A stretch of DNA of 64,000 nt from Calothrix sp. NIES-3974 (GCF_002368395.1 NZ_AP018254.1:3410001-3474000), one strand, 5' to 3'. Positions 29,526 to 38,264 are shown, numbered from the stretch's first letter. Made by a program: numbers and translations. The notes: generated by a model not told the origin, from the sequence alone.

Positions 29526-29744
29526 ATGCCGAATGATACTCCAATCATCAGCGCGTCTCCTGACATTATGAGCGGTACTCCAGTTTTCGCTGGGACTAGG
29601 GTTCCTGTTCAGACACTTTTAGACTATCTCAAGGCAGGCGAGTCAATCGACGATTTTCTAGACGGATTTCCAACTGTGAATAGAGAACAAGTCGTTGCTT
29701 TCTTGGAGGAAGCGGGAAAACAGCTTATCAGCATGGTGGCATAG
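29526..29744 (+). CDS. DUF433 family antitoxin
   Basis: 72 residues: IISASPDIMSGTPVFAGTRV and PVQTLLDYLKAGESIDDFLD, a complete DUF433 pattern. Plus strand, opposite to the surrounding cassette genes, so it must have its own promoter. The toxin gene starts 1 bp after its stop. Confidence 0.85.
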   Translation: MPNDTPIISASPDIMSGTPVFAGTRVPVQTLLDYLKAGESIDDFLDGFPTVNREQVVAFLEEAGKQLISMVA

Positions 29745-29745
29745 C

Positions 29746-30069
29746 ATGAAGATTTTGTTGGATGAGTGCATTGATCGCAGACTGGCAAGAGAGTTTGTTG
29801 GCTATGAGGTAAAAACAGTGCCTCAAGTAGGCTGGGCAGGAATATAAGATGGTCAACTTCTAGTCCTTGCAGAAGCAGATTTTGATGTTTTTATCACTGT
29901 TGATCGTAACTTGTCGTTTCAACAAAACCTGCTCCAGTTTGATATTGCAGTAATTGTTCTACAAGCTTCATCCAATCGGTTAGCTGATCTGAAGCCTCTA
30001 GCACCGAAGATTTTGGCGATTTTGGGCGAAGCGGCTAAAGGGCACGCTACGGTAGTTAGTGGTAGCTAG
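29746..30069 (+). pseudogene. DUF5615 toxin with an internal stop
   Basis: The 107-codon frame begins MKILLDECIDRRLAREFVGY and continues with FDVFITVDRNLSFQQNL, typical DUF5615 motifs. Codon 34 is TAA (29845-29847) where relatives have Lys in a GWAGxKNG-like turn. One base change (AAA to TAA) explains it. The antitoxin is intact. Confidence 0.8.
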
Positions 30070-30095
30070 TCCCTCAGCCCTTTCACTGAGACTAG
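30066..30095. terminator. bidirectional hairpin between convergent genes
   Basis: CTAGTCCCTCAG pairs with CTGAGACTAG with a bulge. It covers the stop codons of the DUF5615 pseudogene and of the GIY-YIG gene. Confidence 0.5.
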
Positions 30096-30520
30096 TCTTC
30101 CAACTCAGACGTGTATACTTCATTCTCCCTTAGCCCTTCAGGAAGCCTTGCTCTAATTAAGTTACCGACAGGTCTATCTTCTGCGTCAATATAGGCAGCT
30201 TCAATCAGTTTATGTTCTCTGGTTTCTAAGAAGGCAAAATAGAGGGCTTGAGTTGGATCGCTCGGACGCTCTTTCTTATTTTCCAAAATTCCCCGGACAA
30301 CGCGATTTCCTCGACCAGAGAGATGATTTTGTAGTCTCCCGCGAATACTCCTGCCTGATCTGCCAACGTATTGTGTGTTGTAGCTCCAACCCGTTTTAGT
30401 TGCAATAGCATAGATGCCTGAAGAGTTAGGAGCTTCGCCTAATCCAGACAGATCAATATTACCACTGCCATCAAACGGACATTCTACCCAGTTACTCCAT
30501 CCCATTTTTGAACTCTCCAA
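30092..30520 (-). CDS. GIY-YIG domain protein
   Basis: 142 residues. SSGIYAIATKTG and TQYVGRSGRSIRGRLQNHL give the GIY and YVG/R motifs of the GIY-YIG nuclease fold; EHKLIEAAYIDAE holds a possible catalytic glutamate. Single small domains like this occur in integron cassettes and can be nucleases or inactive. It starts just after an attC site. Confidence 0.75.
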   Translation of the reverse strand: MESSKMGWSNWVECPFDGSGNIDLSGLGEAPNSSGIYAIATKTGWSYNTQYVGRSGRSIRGRLQNHLSGRGNRVVRGILENKKERPSDPTQALYFAFLETREHKLIEAAYIDAEDRPVGNLIRARLPEGLRENEVYTSELED

Positions 30521-30566
30521 ATCTTTGCGTAACGTAAAACTTCTTGTCTATGTCTTAACGACAATT

Positions 30567-30663
30567 CAGCGGCATAACGTTCCCCTTCAGCGGCGGCAGA
30601 TCACCTTTGTATCCCCGCTGAGATCTCTCAACCGTCCGCTGCAAGGGGGTTGTTGTGCTGCTG
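30567..30663 (-). other. attC recombination site
   Basis: CAGCGGCATAAC and GTTGTGCTGCTG are the outer boxes; CCCCTTCAGCGG and CCGCTGCAAGGGG the inner ones, complementary except for one extra base on the right. It lies 3 bp after the stop of the gene at 30667, in minus orientation. Confidence 0.9.
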
Positions 30664-30666
30664 GCG

Positions 30667-31311
30667 CTAGTAACCAAGGACTTGCAACCGTCGCTTGAAT
30701 GCAGCATCTAAGGTGAGATTATCACTTGAGGAAAAGGAGCCAGGGATTTCTATCAACCTAGCGTTTTGCAGTGTACCAAGATCGAACGGGCGACCGCCAC
30801 TGTCTTCTATTAGTTGAGCCACGATTGCTTTTGCAGCTTCATCGTCAGCAGCAATCGCAACTGCCAATCGCTGATCTAAAGGACGCTCTGCCCATCGTCG
30901 CAAAGCACTGGGTTGAAAGCTGCTGTAGGCTTTAACCAATCTAGCTCCTGGTAATAGTTTTTGGATTGTCTCTGCACCAGAAACATTCTCGCCAACCATT
31001 CTGACGATGCCACCGCTCTCAGCCCAACGGTAAGGGTTTGTCGTATCGATGACAATTTTGCCTGCAAGAGAACCAGCTTGAGCAATCGCTTCTTGCACAA
31101 GCCAAAAATTCGGAGCGAACAACACGACATCTGCAAAATTTGCAGCTTCTGCGGGTGTTCCACTGGTTGCATTTGTACCTATCTGAGCAGCTAGTGTCTG
31201 TAACCGTTCTGAGGAGCGCGAGAAGCTAAACATCACTTGATGTCCAGCTTTCGCCCAAAGTTCACCTACTGTACCGCCCACATTGCCGGAGCCAATGATT
31301 CCAATATTCAT
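30667..31311 (-). CDS. NADPH-dependent reductase-like protein, F420 oxidoreductase fold
   Basis: 214 residues: MNIGIIGSGNVGGTVGELWA is a Rossmann nucleotide site, IVIDTTNPYRW and KAYSSFQPSAL are typical of this fold. Last gene of a four-gene minus-strand operon. The second paralogue lies 37 bp upstream. Cyanobacteria use few F420 enzymes, so NADP(H) and an unknown substrate are more likely. Confidence 0.78.
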   Translation of the reverse strand: MNIGIIGSGNVGGTVGELWAKAGHQVMFSFSRSSERLQTLAAQIGTNATSGTPAEAANFADVVLFAPNFWLVQEAIAQAGSLAGKIVIDTTNPYRWAESGGIVRMVGENVSGAETIQKLLPGARLVKAYSSFQPSALRRWAERPLDQRLAVAIAADDEAAKAIVAQLIEDSGGRPFDLGTLQNARLIEIPGSFSSSDNLTLDAAFKRRLQVLGY

Positions 31312-31348
31312 AATGACCTCCTAGAGCAACTCAATTCGTTAAAGAGTT

Positions 31349-31981
31349 CTATCGCTTGAGCAATTGCCACGCAATGTTCCGTCCCAATCCTTGTCCATAA
31401 GCTAACTGTCCCCAGAAGACTGCAATTGACTCCAGGAATTTGGACGCTTGGAGTGACCCAGCATCAATCGCCTCAAATCCAAGCTCAGTCACCAGTTGAG
31501 ATGCAATTTGTTTCGCGCCCGCATCATCTCCGGCATAGAACATCGTGGCAACTTCCGCACCATATTGTGGGTCTGCCATCGTCTCCCAACCCACTTGGTT
31601 GAGAACTTTGACGACCTTTGCACCTGGGAACCAAGCTGCAACTTGTTCCCCACCGGACTGAGCCAAATTCAATGCAGCATCTAGTTGATTTGCAACCAAT
31701 GGGTTCGTGCAATCGAGCAAAATTTTACCGTCTAGATTGTCAATCGCCTCGACCACATCAGGCATCGCGTCCCAAGTTACGGTGAGTACGATAGTTTCCG
31801 CTTGAGTTGCTGCCTCAGCCAGCGTTGCAGCTTGGGCATTTTCTCCAAGTTCCATCAGTAGTGTTTGGATTTTAGGCGCATTCACATCACGCACGCCAAA
31901 AATTATGGTGTGCCCTTGCTTCGCCCAAGCTCGACCTAACGTACTCCCAACGCTTCCAGCACCTAAGATTGCGAGTTTCAT
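31349..31981 (-). CDS. NADPH-dependent reductase-like protein, F420 oxidoreductase fold
   Basis: 210 residues: MKLAILGAGSVGSTLGRAWA, then IIFGVRDV with a basic residue after strand 2 favouring NADP, and KILLDCTNPL. It is a paralogue of the gene at 30667. The operon has two paralogues plus a quinone-oxidoreductase-like enzyme, which suggests a redox detoxification or stress role. Confidence 0.8.
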   Translation of the reverse strand: MKLAILGAGSVGSTLGRAWAKQGHTIIFGVRDVNAPKIQTLLMELGENAQAATLAEAATQAETIVLTVTWDAMPDVVEAIDNLDGKILLDCTNPLVANQLDAALNLAQSGGEQVAAWFPGAKVVKVLNQVGWETMADPQYGAEVATMFYAGDDAGAKQIASQLVTELGFEAIDAGSLQASKFLESIAVFWGQLAYGQGLGRNIAWQLLKR

Positions 31982-32007
31982 GGTGTGATTCCTTACAGTA
32001 AAAAGAA

Positions 32008-32997
32008 CTACATCTTGAGCAGAATTTTGCCCATATTGTTGCGATCCTCAATGAGACGGTGAGCCGCGATCGTTTCTTCTAGTGCAAATACTTGCGAAAT
32101 TTGAGGTTTGAGCCAACCTGCTGCGATCGCGTCCCAAACAGCGTTGGCTCTCATGATACGCTCCTCACGATTGGCAATATAATCAAACAGATCCGCACCA
32201 TGTACCGTTCTGGATCGATAAAGCAAATCAAACGGATTGATGTCATCGGGGATGCCGCCCGTAATCCCGTAGGTCACAATATGCCCACGTGTCGCAACGG
32301 CTTCGAGATCTCCTGCAAAGGTAGTTTTACCAACGCCATCAATGATCAGATCGGCACCTTTCCCATTGGTTAATGCCTTGACGCGCTGCACAAAATCTTC
32401 TTGGGTGTAATCAATGACGGCATCTGCCCCTAACTCCAAAACTCGCTGTGCTTTGGTGGCATTAGACGTTGTGCCGATCGCAAATGCACCGAGATGCTTT
32501 GCCCATTGCACCAGGTTTAATCCCATGCCTCCCGCCGCTGCATGAATCAGAATGCTTTTCCCAGGTTGAAGGTTGACAAACTCATTCATCATGTATTGAG
32601 TGGTTAAGCCTTGAGCCGTCATCGCCGCTGCGGTTTCAAACGAAATAGCATCCGGTAGAGGAATCAGTTTCCAGGCTGCAATCGGAATGTATTCGGCATA
32701 AGCACGATCGAGTCCAGGCTCTTCCTCTTGCATGAAACTGACACGATCGCCGACTTTCACTTCGGTCACATCATCTGCGATCGCAATCACTTCTCCTGCA
32801 CCTTCCACACCTGGCGTAAACGGCGTAGGAATGGGTGGATTGGGATACCAACCACGCCGCATTGCCACATCAATGAAGTTCACACCTGCATAGTGAATTT
32901 TAACTAATGCTTGTCCAGCTTGAGGCTTAGGAATCTCAACCTCAGCGAGTTTGAGGACATTCGCATCGCCATGTTCATCAACTTGAATCGTTTTCAT
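32008..32997 (-). CDS. zinc-independent quinone oxidoreductase-like MDR enzyme
   Basis: 329 residues from the ATG at 32997 (MKTIQVDEHGDANVLKLAEV). GroES-like N-domain with GVNFIDVAMRRG, then HAAAGGMGLNLVQWAKHLGA, the NADPH-binding motif, as in QOR. Catalytic-zinc cysteines are absent. It probably reduces quinones or enones with NADPH. It lies in the LysR-flanked operon. Confidence 0.88.
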   Translation of the reverse strand: MKTIQVDEHGDANVLKLAEVEIPKPQAGQALVKIHYAGVNFIDVAMRRGWYPNPPIPTPFTPGVEGAGEVIAIADDVTEVKVGDRVSFMQEEEPGLDRAYAEYIPIAAWKLIPLPDAISFETAAAMTAQGLTTQYMMNEFVNLQPGKSILIHAAAGGMGLNLVQWAKHLGAFAIGTTSNATKAQRVLELGADAVIDYTQEDFVQRVKALTNGKGADLIIDGVGKTTFAGDLEAVATRGHIVTYGITGGIPDDINPFDLLYRSRTVHGADLFDYIANREERIMRANAVWDAIAAGWLKPQISQVFALEETIAAHRLIEDRNNMGKILLKM

Positions 32998-33050
32998 GAG
33001 TTTCTCCAAAATTAAGGTAAAGATGAATTTTGAGTACCAATTGGCAAGCA

Positions 33051-33536
33051 CTAAGCAACGCTGGGACGACGTGCCATTCCTTTCACAAGAATCTCTGGAT
33101 GAACATTGTGAGGAATTGCCCAGCCTCGCTCCCAGAAATAGATGTTGATTTCAACCGTGTTGTCCGCAACATCCCACCGCACAACCTTTCCATTCTCGAT
33201 CGTCAGGAGCATGGTTTCAATCGAAGTGCCTTCTCGCCCCGTGGGTTGCATCCCCATAAAAACTTCCGCATGTTTCCAATCTAGGCACACTGTAAAGAAG
33301 GCGCGACCATTCCCTGCTGCATCGATCGCTTCAAATTCGTCCACCAAATCGACTCGCGATTGTAAGGCATTTACAAATTGCCCTGCCCATCCTTTCAGGG
33401 CTTCTCGTCCTTGAATACCTCGTCCCATCGTGGAATTAACTAAGACATCTTCTGCAACTAAGGCATCCCAGCGATCGAGTTCACCGTTTTGAAATGCATC
33501 GTAGAGTTCACGGACAAAGGGATATTGAGTCGTCAT
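33051..33536 (-). CDS. SnoaL/NTF2-like protein
   Basis: 161 residues from the ATG at 33536 (MTTQYPFVRELYDAFQNGEL); the longer frame to 33659 is rejected. RWDALVAEDVLVN, LKGWAGQFVNAL, VDEFEAIDAAGNG, WKHAEVFMGMQPTGREG and MLLTIENGKVVRWDVADN fit the SnoaL-like cone fold. First gene of the operon, divergent from LysR with 141 bp between starts. Confidence 0.8.
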   Translation of the reverse strand: MTTQYPFVRELYDAFQNGELDRWDALVAEDVLVNSTMGRGIQGREALKGWAGQFVNALQSRVDLVDEFEAIDAAGNGRAFFTVCLDWKHAEVFMGMQPTGREGTSIETMLLTIENGKVVRWDVADNTVEINIYFWERGWAIPHNVHPEILVKGMARRPSVA

Positions 33537-33677
33537 AATTGTTTCCTCAGAAAGATAGTTGGTTGGGAGGCTGCATTTGTCTTCGCTGCTCTCCTTGATT
33601 TCCAAGATATTTTGTTTACAATCTTTTGAGAAGGGGCTAGATTTCACTTCTTTATCCACCTTTTTTCAATAATCGTT

Positions 33678-34613
33678 ATGAAGAGCTTGTCGAATATGCT
33701 GGCATTTGTGCGAGTTGCAGAGGTTCAAAGCTTTGCCCAGGCATCGAATGTGCTGGGATTGTCCACCTCTGCGGTGAGCAAAGCAGTCGCTCGTTTAGAA
33801 GCAGACTTAGGCATCAAACTGTTTCATCGCACGACCCGCAGTATTAGCCTCACTGCGGATGGAGTTCGCTTTTATGAAGGATGTCAGCAATTACTAGGAG
33901 AGCTAGAGGCATTGGAAGCCGAAATCCAAGGCAGCCGTGCAACTCCCAGAGGGCGATTGACCGTCAGTGTTCCGACAGCATTTGGACGAGTTTGCCTAGT
34001 GCCTATTCTCAAGTCATTCACCCAAGCTTTTCCAGAGATTGTTCTAGATATCTCAATGGACGATCGCACCGTCGATCTAGCTGAACAGGGGATTGATGTG
34101 GCGATTCGCACAGGACAACTGAGCGACAGTGCAAACCTGATTGTTCGGCAACTGGTCACTTACCCTGCGATTGTCTGTGGTTCACCGATCTATTTTGAGC
34201 AATATGGGCAACCCCAGCATCCAGAGGAGCTTCAACAACATTCCTGTTTGAACTTTCGCAATCGAGCGACCGGGCGCTTCTATCCCTGGTCTTTTGCTGT
34301 GGATGGCAAGGTGGAACGATATGCAGTGAGTGGTTCGGTTGTGTTTGATAATGCAGATGCGATTGTGCGGTCTGCGATCGCTGGAATAGGTTTGAGCCAG
34401 ATGCCCACGTTCTTGGCAGCGGAAGCAATTTCGGCTGGTCATTTATTAGAAGTCCTCCACCCTTACCGACCACCAGAAGTTCCGGTGTGGGCTTGTTATC
34501 TCGATCGTCGCTTTGTCGCGCCGCGAATTCGAGCATTTGTGGAATTTATGGCAACCCAAAAAGAGGTGTTTACAAAAATGTGTACTCTGCCAGCAAATCT
34601 GACAACAACTTGA
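33678..34613 (+). CDS. LysR-family transcriptional regulator
   Basis: 311 residues: MLAFVRVAEVQSFAQASNVL and STSAVSKAVARLEADLGIKLF are the HTH; GRLTVSVPTAFGRVCLVPIL begins the effector domain. It is transcribed away from the SnoaL/QOR/reductase operon and probably controls it and itself. Its 3' end is 66 bp from palindrome array B. Confidence 0.93.
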   Translation: MKSLSNMLAFVRVAEVQSFAQASNVLGLSTSAVSKAVARLEADLGIKLFHRTTRSISLTADGVRFYEGCQQLLGELEALEAEIQGSRATPRGRLTVSVPTAFGRVCLVPILKSFTQAFPEIVLDISMDDRTVDLAEQGIDVAIRTGQLSDSANLIVRQLVTYPAIVCGSPIYFEQYGQPQHPEELQQHSCLNFRNRATGRFYPWSFAVDGKVERYAVSGSVVFDNADAIVRSAIAGIGLSQMPTFLAAEAISAGHLLEVLHPYRPPEVPVWACYLDRRFVAPRIRAFVEFMATQKEVFTKMCTLPANLTTT

Positions 34614-34681
34614 CTTAGCACATCAACAGAGAAATTTCAAATTGCCACCACCACCTAGAAACGAAGCGGCACAACTATTTA

Positions 34682-34940
34682 TTATACGGAAAGTTTCCGT
34701 ATAATCTTTTTCTCAATCCTGGTATATCAAGGATTATAGCCTCTCTTTTCATATTACACGGAAAAATTCTTTTTTATGCCCTCATTCAGATATTATACCG
34801 AATTTTTCCGTATAAACACCTTTCACAGAAGGATTATATGGAATTTTTCCGTATAAGTCTAGGAGTTATATGGAATTTTTCCGTATAACATCCTTATTTA
34901 GAGTATTATACGGAATTTTCTACAAAACATTATATGGAAC
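34682..34940. repeat. array B of 23-bp palindromes before intI
   Basis: Full units at 34682-34704 (perfect, arms TTATACGGAAA and TTTCCGTATAA), 34793-34815, 34834-34856 and 34866-34888. Decayed units lie near 34753 and 34906, and TTATATGGAA at 34930 covers the integrase start codon. Spacing varies. Same family as array A at 17.2 kb. It could be a regulator site array or part of attI. Confidence 0.9.
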
Positions 34941-35899
34941 AACGCCCAAAAAAGCTACTCGAACAGGTGCAAGATATTATCCGGCTTAAGCACTATTCTT
35001 ATCAAACGGAGAAAACCTATATCTATTGGATTAGACGCTATATCCTTTTTCATAATAAGCGCCATCCCAAAGATATGGGGAGTAAGGAAATTGAAGAATT
35101 TTTAACGCATCTTGCTGTCCATGAAAATGTGGCTGCATCAACGCAAAACCAAGCACTTCATGCTGTTCTTTTTCTCTACAAAGAGGTATTAAAACAAGAT
35201 TTAGATTTGAAAGTCGATGCAGTACGGGCAAAGAAATCCAAATATTTACCAACGGTTTTAACGAAAGACGAAGTTATATTAATTATTCAAAAATTATCTG
35301 GCGTTCATCAACTTTTAATTAAATTACTTTACGGTACCGGAATGAGGTTGAACGAAGCTTTAAATTTACGAGTTAAAGATATTGATTTTGAACAACTTCA
35401 AATCACTGTCCGCGACACAAAGGGAAATGAAAGTCGAGTGACAATGTTGCCAGAAAGCATCGCAGAGGAACTTAAGATTCATTTACAAAGCGTTAAAATT
35501 CTACATATTCAAGATTTAGAAAAAGGCTACGGTTCGGTTTATTTGCCCTATGCGCTGGAAAGAAAATATGTGCGGGCAAAGTATGATTGGATTTGGCAAT
35601 TTGTCTTCCCTTCCGGTAGCATATCCAAAGACCCCCGTAGCGGGGAAGTCCGTCGCCATCATTTACATGAGAGCAGCTTACAAAAAGCTTTAAAACAAGC
35701 TGTTAGAGCCGCGAAAATTGCAAAAAAAGTGGGTTGTCACACATTTCGCCACAGTTTTGCTACCCATTTGCTCCAAAATGGCTACGACATTCGCACCGTT
35801 CAGGAATTACTCGGACACAAAGACGTGAAAACCACGATGATTTATACCCATGTTCTTAATCGGGGTGGTAAAGCTGTTCGTAGTCCTTTGGATGGGTAG
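34934..35899 (+). CDS. intI: integron integrase (IntI family tyrosine recombinase)
   Basis: 321 residues. Catalytic residues: Arg in [25 protein letters not shown] (HxxR), LGHKDV and Tyr in [13 protein letters not shown]. The IntI-specific insertion is present between ALERKY and [11 protein letters not shown]. It recombines attC and attI sites. Cassettes with attC lie on its left, transcribed away from it, as in other chromosomal integrons. The start ATG is inside a palindrome half unit. Confidence 0.96.
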   Translation: MEQRPKKLLEQVQDIIRLKHYSYQTEKTYIYWIRRYILFHNKRHPKDMGSKEIEEFLTHLAVHENVAASTQNQALHAVLFLYKEVLKQDLDLKVDAVRAKKSKYLPTVLTKDEVILIIQKLSGVHQLLIKLLYGTGMRLNEALNLRVKDIDFEQLQITVRDTKGNESRVTMLPESIAEELKIHLQSVKILHIQDLEKGYGSVYLPYALERKYVRAKYDWIWQFVFPSGSISKDPRSGEVRRHHLHESSLQKALKQAVRAAKIAKKVGCHTFRHSFATHLLQNGYDIRTVQELLGHKDVKTTMIYTHVLNRGGKAVRSPLDG

Positions 35900-36207
35900 A
35901 CTATGATATTGCCGGATTTAACCTACTACCCTGTAGAGCGATCGCGCAATCGTGGGTTAAACCTTGAAAACAAATGCCTCCAAGAGCAACGTCTAGTTTT
36001 ACCCTGAACGAACTTGACCACTGCGATCGCAGAAGACGCTCGCCAATAAGCTCTGTAATGTCTGTACCAACGCAGTGTTAGACATCACTTCGTCAAATTT
36101 GAAGTTTACTAACATGTACAGAATCATTTTCTGAAATTGTATTGCGATCGCCATCATCCTAGAAATCGAGTTTGTTTGAGAAACCCGATTTCTTTACTGC
36201 TTTTTCC
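35900..36207. other. region downstream of intI
   Basis: About 300 bp. ACCAACGCAGTGTTAGAC at 36066-36083 resembles an attC arm, with its complement at 15561. No gene is seen. Confidence 0.5.
36161..36193 (-). terminator. hairpin at the end of the SanA-type gene
   Basis: AGAAATCGAGTTT pairs with AAACCCGATTTCT with one mismatch. It lies downstream of the gene at 36208. There is no strong T-run. Confidence 0.5.
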
Positions 36208-36870
36208 CTACTTAATACCTTCAAAATTACCCAAAAAAGTTGGTTGGGGACGGGTGACATGAATTTCCCAAATTGCCTTGAGAATAGATAACTTTTCTCG
36301 CAGGGTATATCTTCCCACCGTTTTCGAGCTATATCGTTCCCAATCAGGAGTTCCTAAACCCACGGATTCTACTCCCAGTTGGTTGCAAGTATACACAGCA
36401 CGGGGGAGATGGAAATTCTGAGTGACTAACACCGCTTGCTCCACACCAAAGATTTTCCTAGCACGGTAACAACTTTCATAGGTACTAAATCCAGCATGGT
36501 CAAGGGTAATATCTTCAATGGGAACCCCGTTTTCCACCGCATACTGCTGCATAACCCCAACTTCGTTATAATCTTCGCGACTATTGTCACCCGTCATCAA
36601 CAACTTTTTGACATGACCTTGCTTATATAACTCAATTGCTGCATCAACCCGGTCTGCTAACATCGGTGATGGAACTCCCTCCGGGGAAACCCCCGCACCA
36701 AACACAATCGCTACAGGTTGGGAAGGTACTTTCGAGACCTGGGTAAATCGGCGTTGATTAGTCGCTGCATTCACGTAGGAACTCAGGAATAGGGGAGTTA
36801 GAACCGCACTACTTCCGAAAATAATAATCAGTAATAACCGCCAGTGGCTAAATAACATTTTAGACAACAT
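36208..36870 (-). CDS. SanA/YdcF-type envelope protein (DUF218)
   Basis: 220 residues. LLLIIIFGSSAVLTPLFL is an N-terminal membrane segment. VAIVFGAGVSPEGVPSPMLADRV, KKLLMTGDNSREDYNEVGVM and LVTQNFHLPRAVYTC are the DUF218 motifs. SanA and ElyC relatives affect envelope integrity and vancomycin tolerance. An ATG at 36858 is an alternative start. Confidence 0.85.
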   Translation of the reverse strand: MLSKMLFSHWRLLLIIIFGSSAVLTPLFLSSYVNAATNQRRFTQVSKVPSQPVAIVFGAGVSPEGVPSPMLADRVDAAIELYKQGHVKKLLMTGDNSREDYNEVGVMQQYAVENGVPIEDITLDHAGFSTYESCYRARKIFGVEQAVLVTQNFHLPRAVYTCNQLGVESVGLGTPDWERYSSKTVGRYTLREKLSILKAIWEIHVTRPQPTFLGNFEGIK

Positions 36871-37042
36871 GTGTGAAGGTCGTGGAGAAGAAATTTCTAT
36901 ATTTTAACGAATGCACTAGCCATTTCCCAGTTCCCAGATTTGATAAAGAATACGGGAGACAAGAGACAGAATAACTTAGATATGCAAGTAATTAAATATA
37001 CTCCTCTGCATCCCCAATTCCCGACTCCCGATTCACTCAGTC

Positions 37043-37132
37043 AGCGAGGGCTACTGCCTTTGTTCACGAGGCAGGAGCCTCGTAGATTCTGCACCCACGC
37101 GGAGCATGGGTGCGAGGGAATTCCCGACTCCC
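37043..37132. repeat. 90-bp direct repeat, copy 1
   Basis: Begins AGCGAGGGCTACTGCC and ends GGGAATTCCCGACTCCC. Copy 2 starts 160 bp later with one difference noticed. A related CCCACGCGGAGCAT block is at 23170. Confidence 0.85.
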
Positions 37133-37202
37133 GACTCCTGATTCCCCCTATTGATTGTAAAATGTTATATCTAGTGACTATGCTCTGGGTGGTCACTTAG
37201 TT

Positions 37203-37292
37203 AGCGAGGGCTACTGCCTTCGTTCACGAGGCAGGAGCCTCGTAGATTCTGCACCCACGCGGAGCATGGGTGCGAGGGAATTCCCGACTCCC
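37203..37292. repeat. 90-bp direct repeat, copy 2
   Basis: Nearly identical to copy 1, with CTTCGTTCACG for CTTTGTTCACG. Confidence 0.85.
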
Positions 37293-37429
37293 AATTCCCG
37301 ATTCCCGACTCCCAACTCCCAACTCCCGATTCCCGACTCCCCCTATTGTAAAATGTTGGCTGTTGTGTTTTATTATTTACGGTTTAGAATCGGTGGTGGT
37401 TACAATCAATCAAAAACAGGAGTTTAACC

Positions 37430-38230
37430 TTGAGTAATGCTGGACAGCCGGGGAAACCCCATAATTCCGCACATGGTTCGGGAGAAGACATTCCAGCAGC
37501 ATTGCGCGATACTCCTGATGCTGCACCGCAACGAGGTTTACGAGTCATTTTTTTGATTGCTGCTGGGATATTAGGGTTTGTGTTAATTGCTGGGTTGAGT
37601 GGTTTTATTTTTTCTTTGACCGCATCCCGTCAAGCGAAAGAGGGTGAAACTAAATCCCAGGTAAATCCAGACCAGACCCCAGTAGAAAATACAGATAATA
37701 CAACACAGGCTTTACTAGGACATTTACCATACCCGGAAGCACCGGAAAGCGATTTAGTGCCAATTCCCGGTCATCCGCGTTTGCGTTTGCGTAGAGCAGC
37801 AGCCGAGAAATTTCATCTCATGGTGCAGGATGCACGACGCTCAGGTGTGAATATAGTACCAATTTCGGCCTTTCGTTCCGAGCAGGAACAGAAGCAATTA
37901 TTTTTTGGTGTTGGCGCTCAACGCAACCAAACCCCAGCTCAACGAGCAGCACTAAGCGCACCCCCTGGTTACAGCGAACACCATACCGGATACGCGGTAG
38001 ATATTGGGGATGGGAATACACCAGCGACTAATTTAAGCGAAAATTTTGAGAAAACTAAAGCCTTTGCATGGATGAGTCAAAATGCTGCTAAATATGGTTT
38101 TGAACTGTCCTTTCCCAGGGATAATCAACAAGGGGTAAGTTACGAACCTTGGCATTGGCGATTTGTTGGCGATCGCGATAGTTTAGAAACCTTTTACAAA
38201 GCTCGTAACATTAAACCGAAACAGCAGTAG
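37430..38230 (+). CDS. VanY-type D-alanyl-D-alanine carboxypeptidase (M15B)
   Basis: 266 residues from a TTG with CAGGAG 9 bp upstream; no in-frame ATG lies before the membrane segment. VIFLIAAGILGFVLIAGLSG anchors it in the membrane. The extracytoplasmic domain has SAFRSEQEQ, YSEHHTGYAVDIGD (SxHxxGxAVD zinc motif) and YEPWHWRF (ExWH). It trims the terminal D-Ala of muropeptides. Confidence 0.88.
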   Translation: MSNAGQPGKPHNSAHGSGEDIPAALRDTPDAAPQRGLRVIFLIAAGILGFVLIAGLSGFIFSLTASRQAKEGETKSQVNPDQTPVENTDNTTQALLGHLPYPEAPESDLVPIPGHPRLRLRRAAAEKFHLMVQDARRSGVNIVPISAFRSEQEQKQLFFGVGAQRNQTPAQRAALSAPPGYSEHHTGYAVDIGDGNTPATNLSENFEKTKAFAWMSQNAAKYGFELSFPRDNQQGVSYEPWHWRFVGDRDSLETFYKARNIKPKQQ

Positions 38231-38252
38231 AGACGACCCGACGGGTCGTCTA
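38227..38252. repeat. palindromic repeat, type B
   Basis: GTAGAGACGACCCGACGGGT followed by CGTCTA. Overlaps the VanY stop (TAG at 38228). Confidence 0.8.
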
Positions 38253-38264
38253 GAGATGACCCAA

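Larger units (their letters stand above)
36871..37429. other. repeat-rich intergenic region
   Basis: Two 90-bp direct repeats and runs of CCCGACTCCC/AACTCCC-like octamers fill most of the 560 bp. No gene is seen. Confidence 0.6.

Noticed and set aside
34682-34940. LexA boxes before intI
   Set aside because: The palindrome TTATACGGAA does not fit the cyanobacterial LexA-type AGTAC...GTTC pattern.
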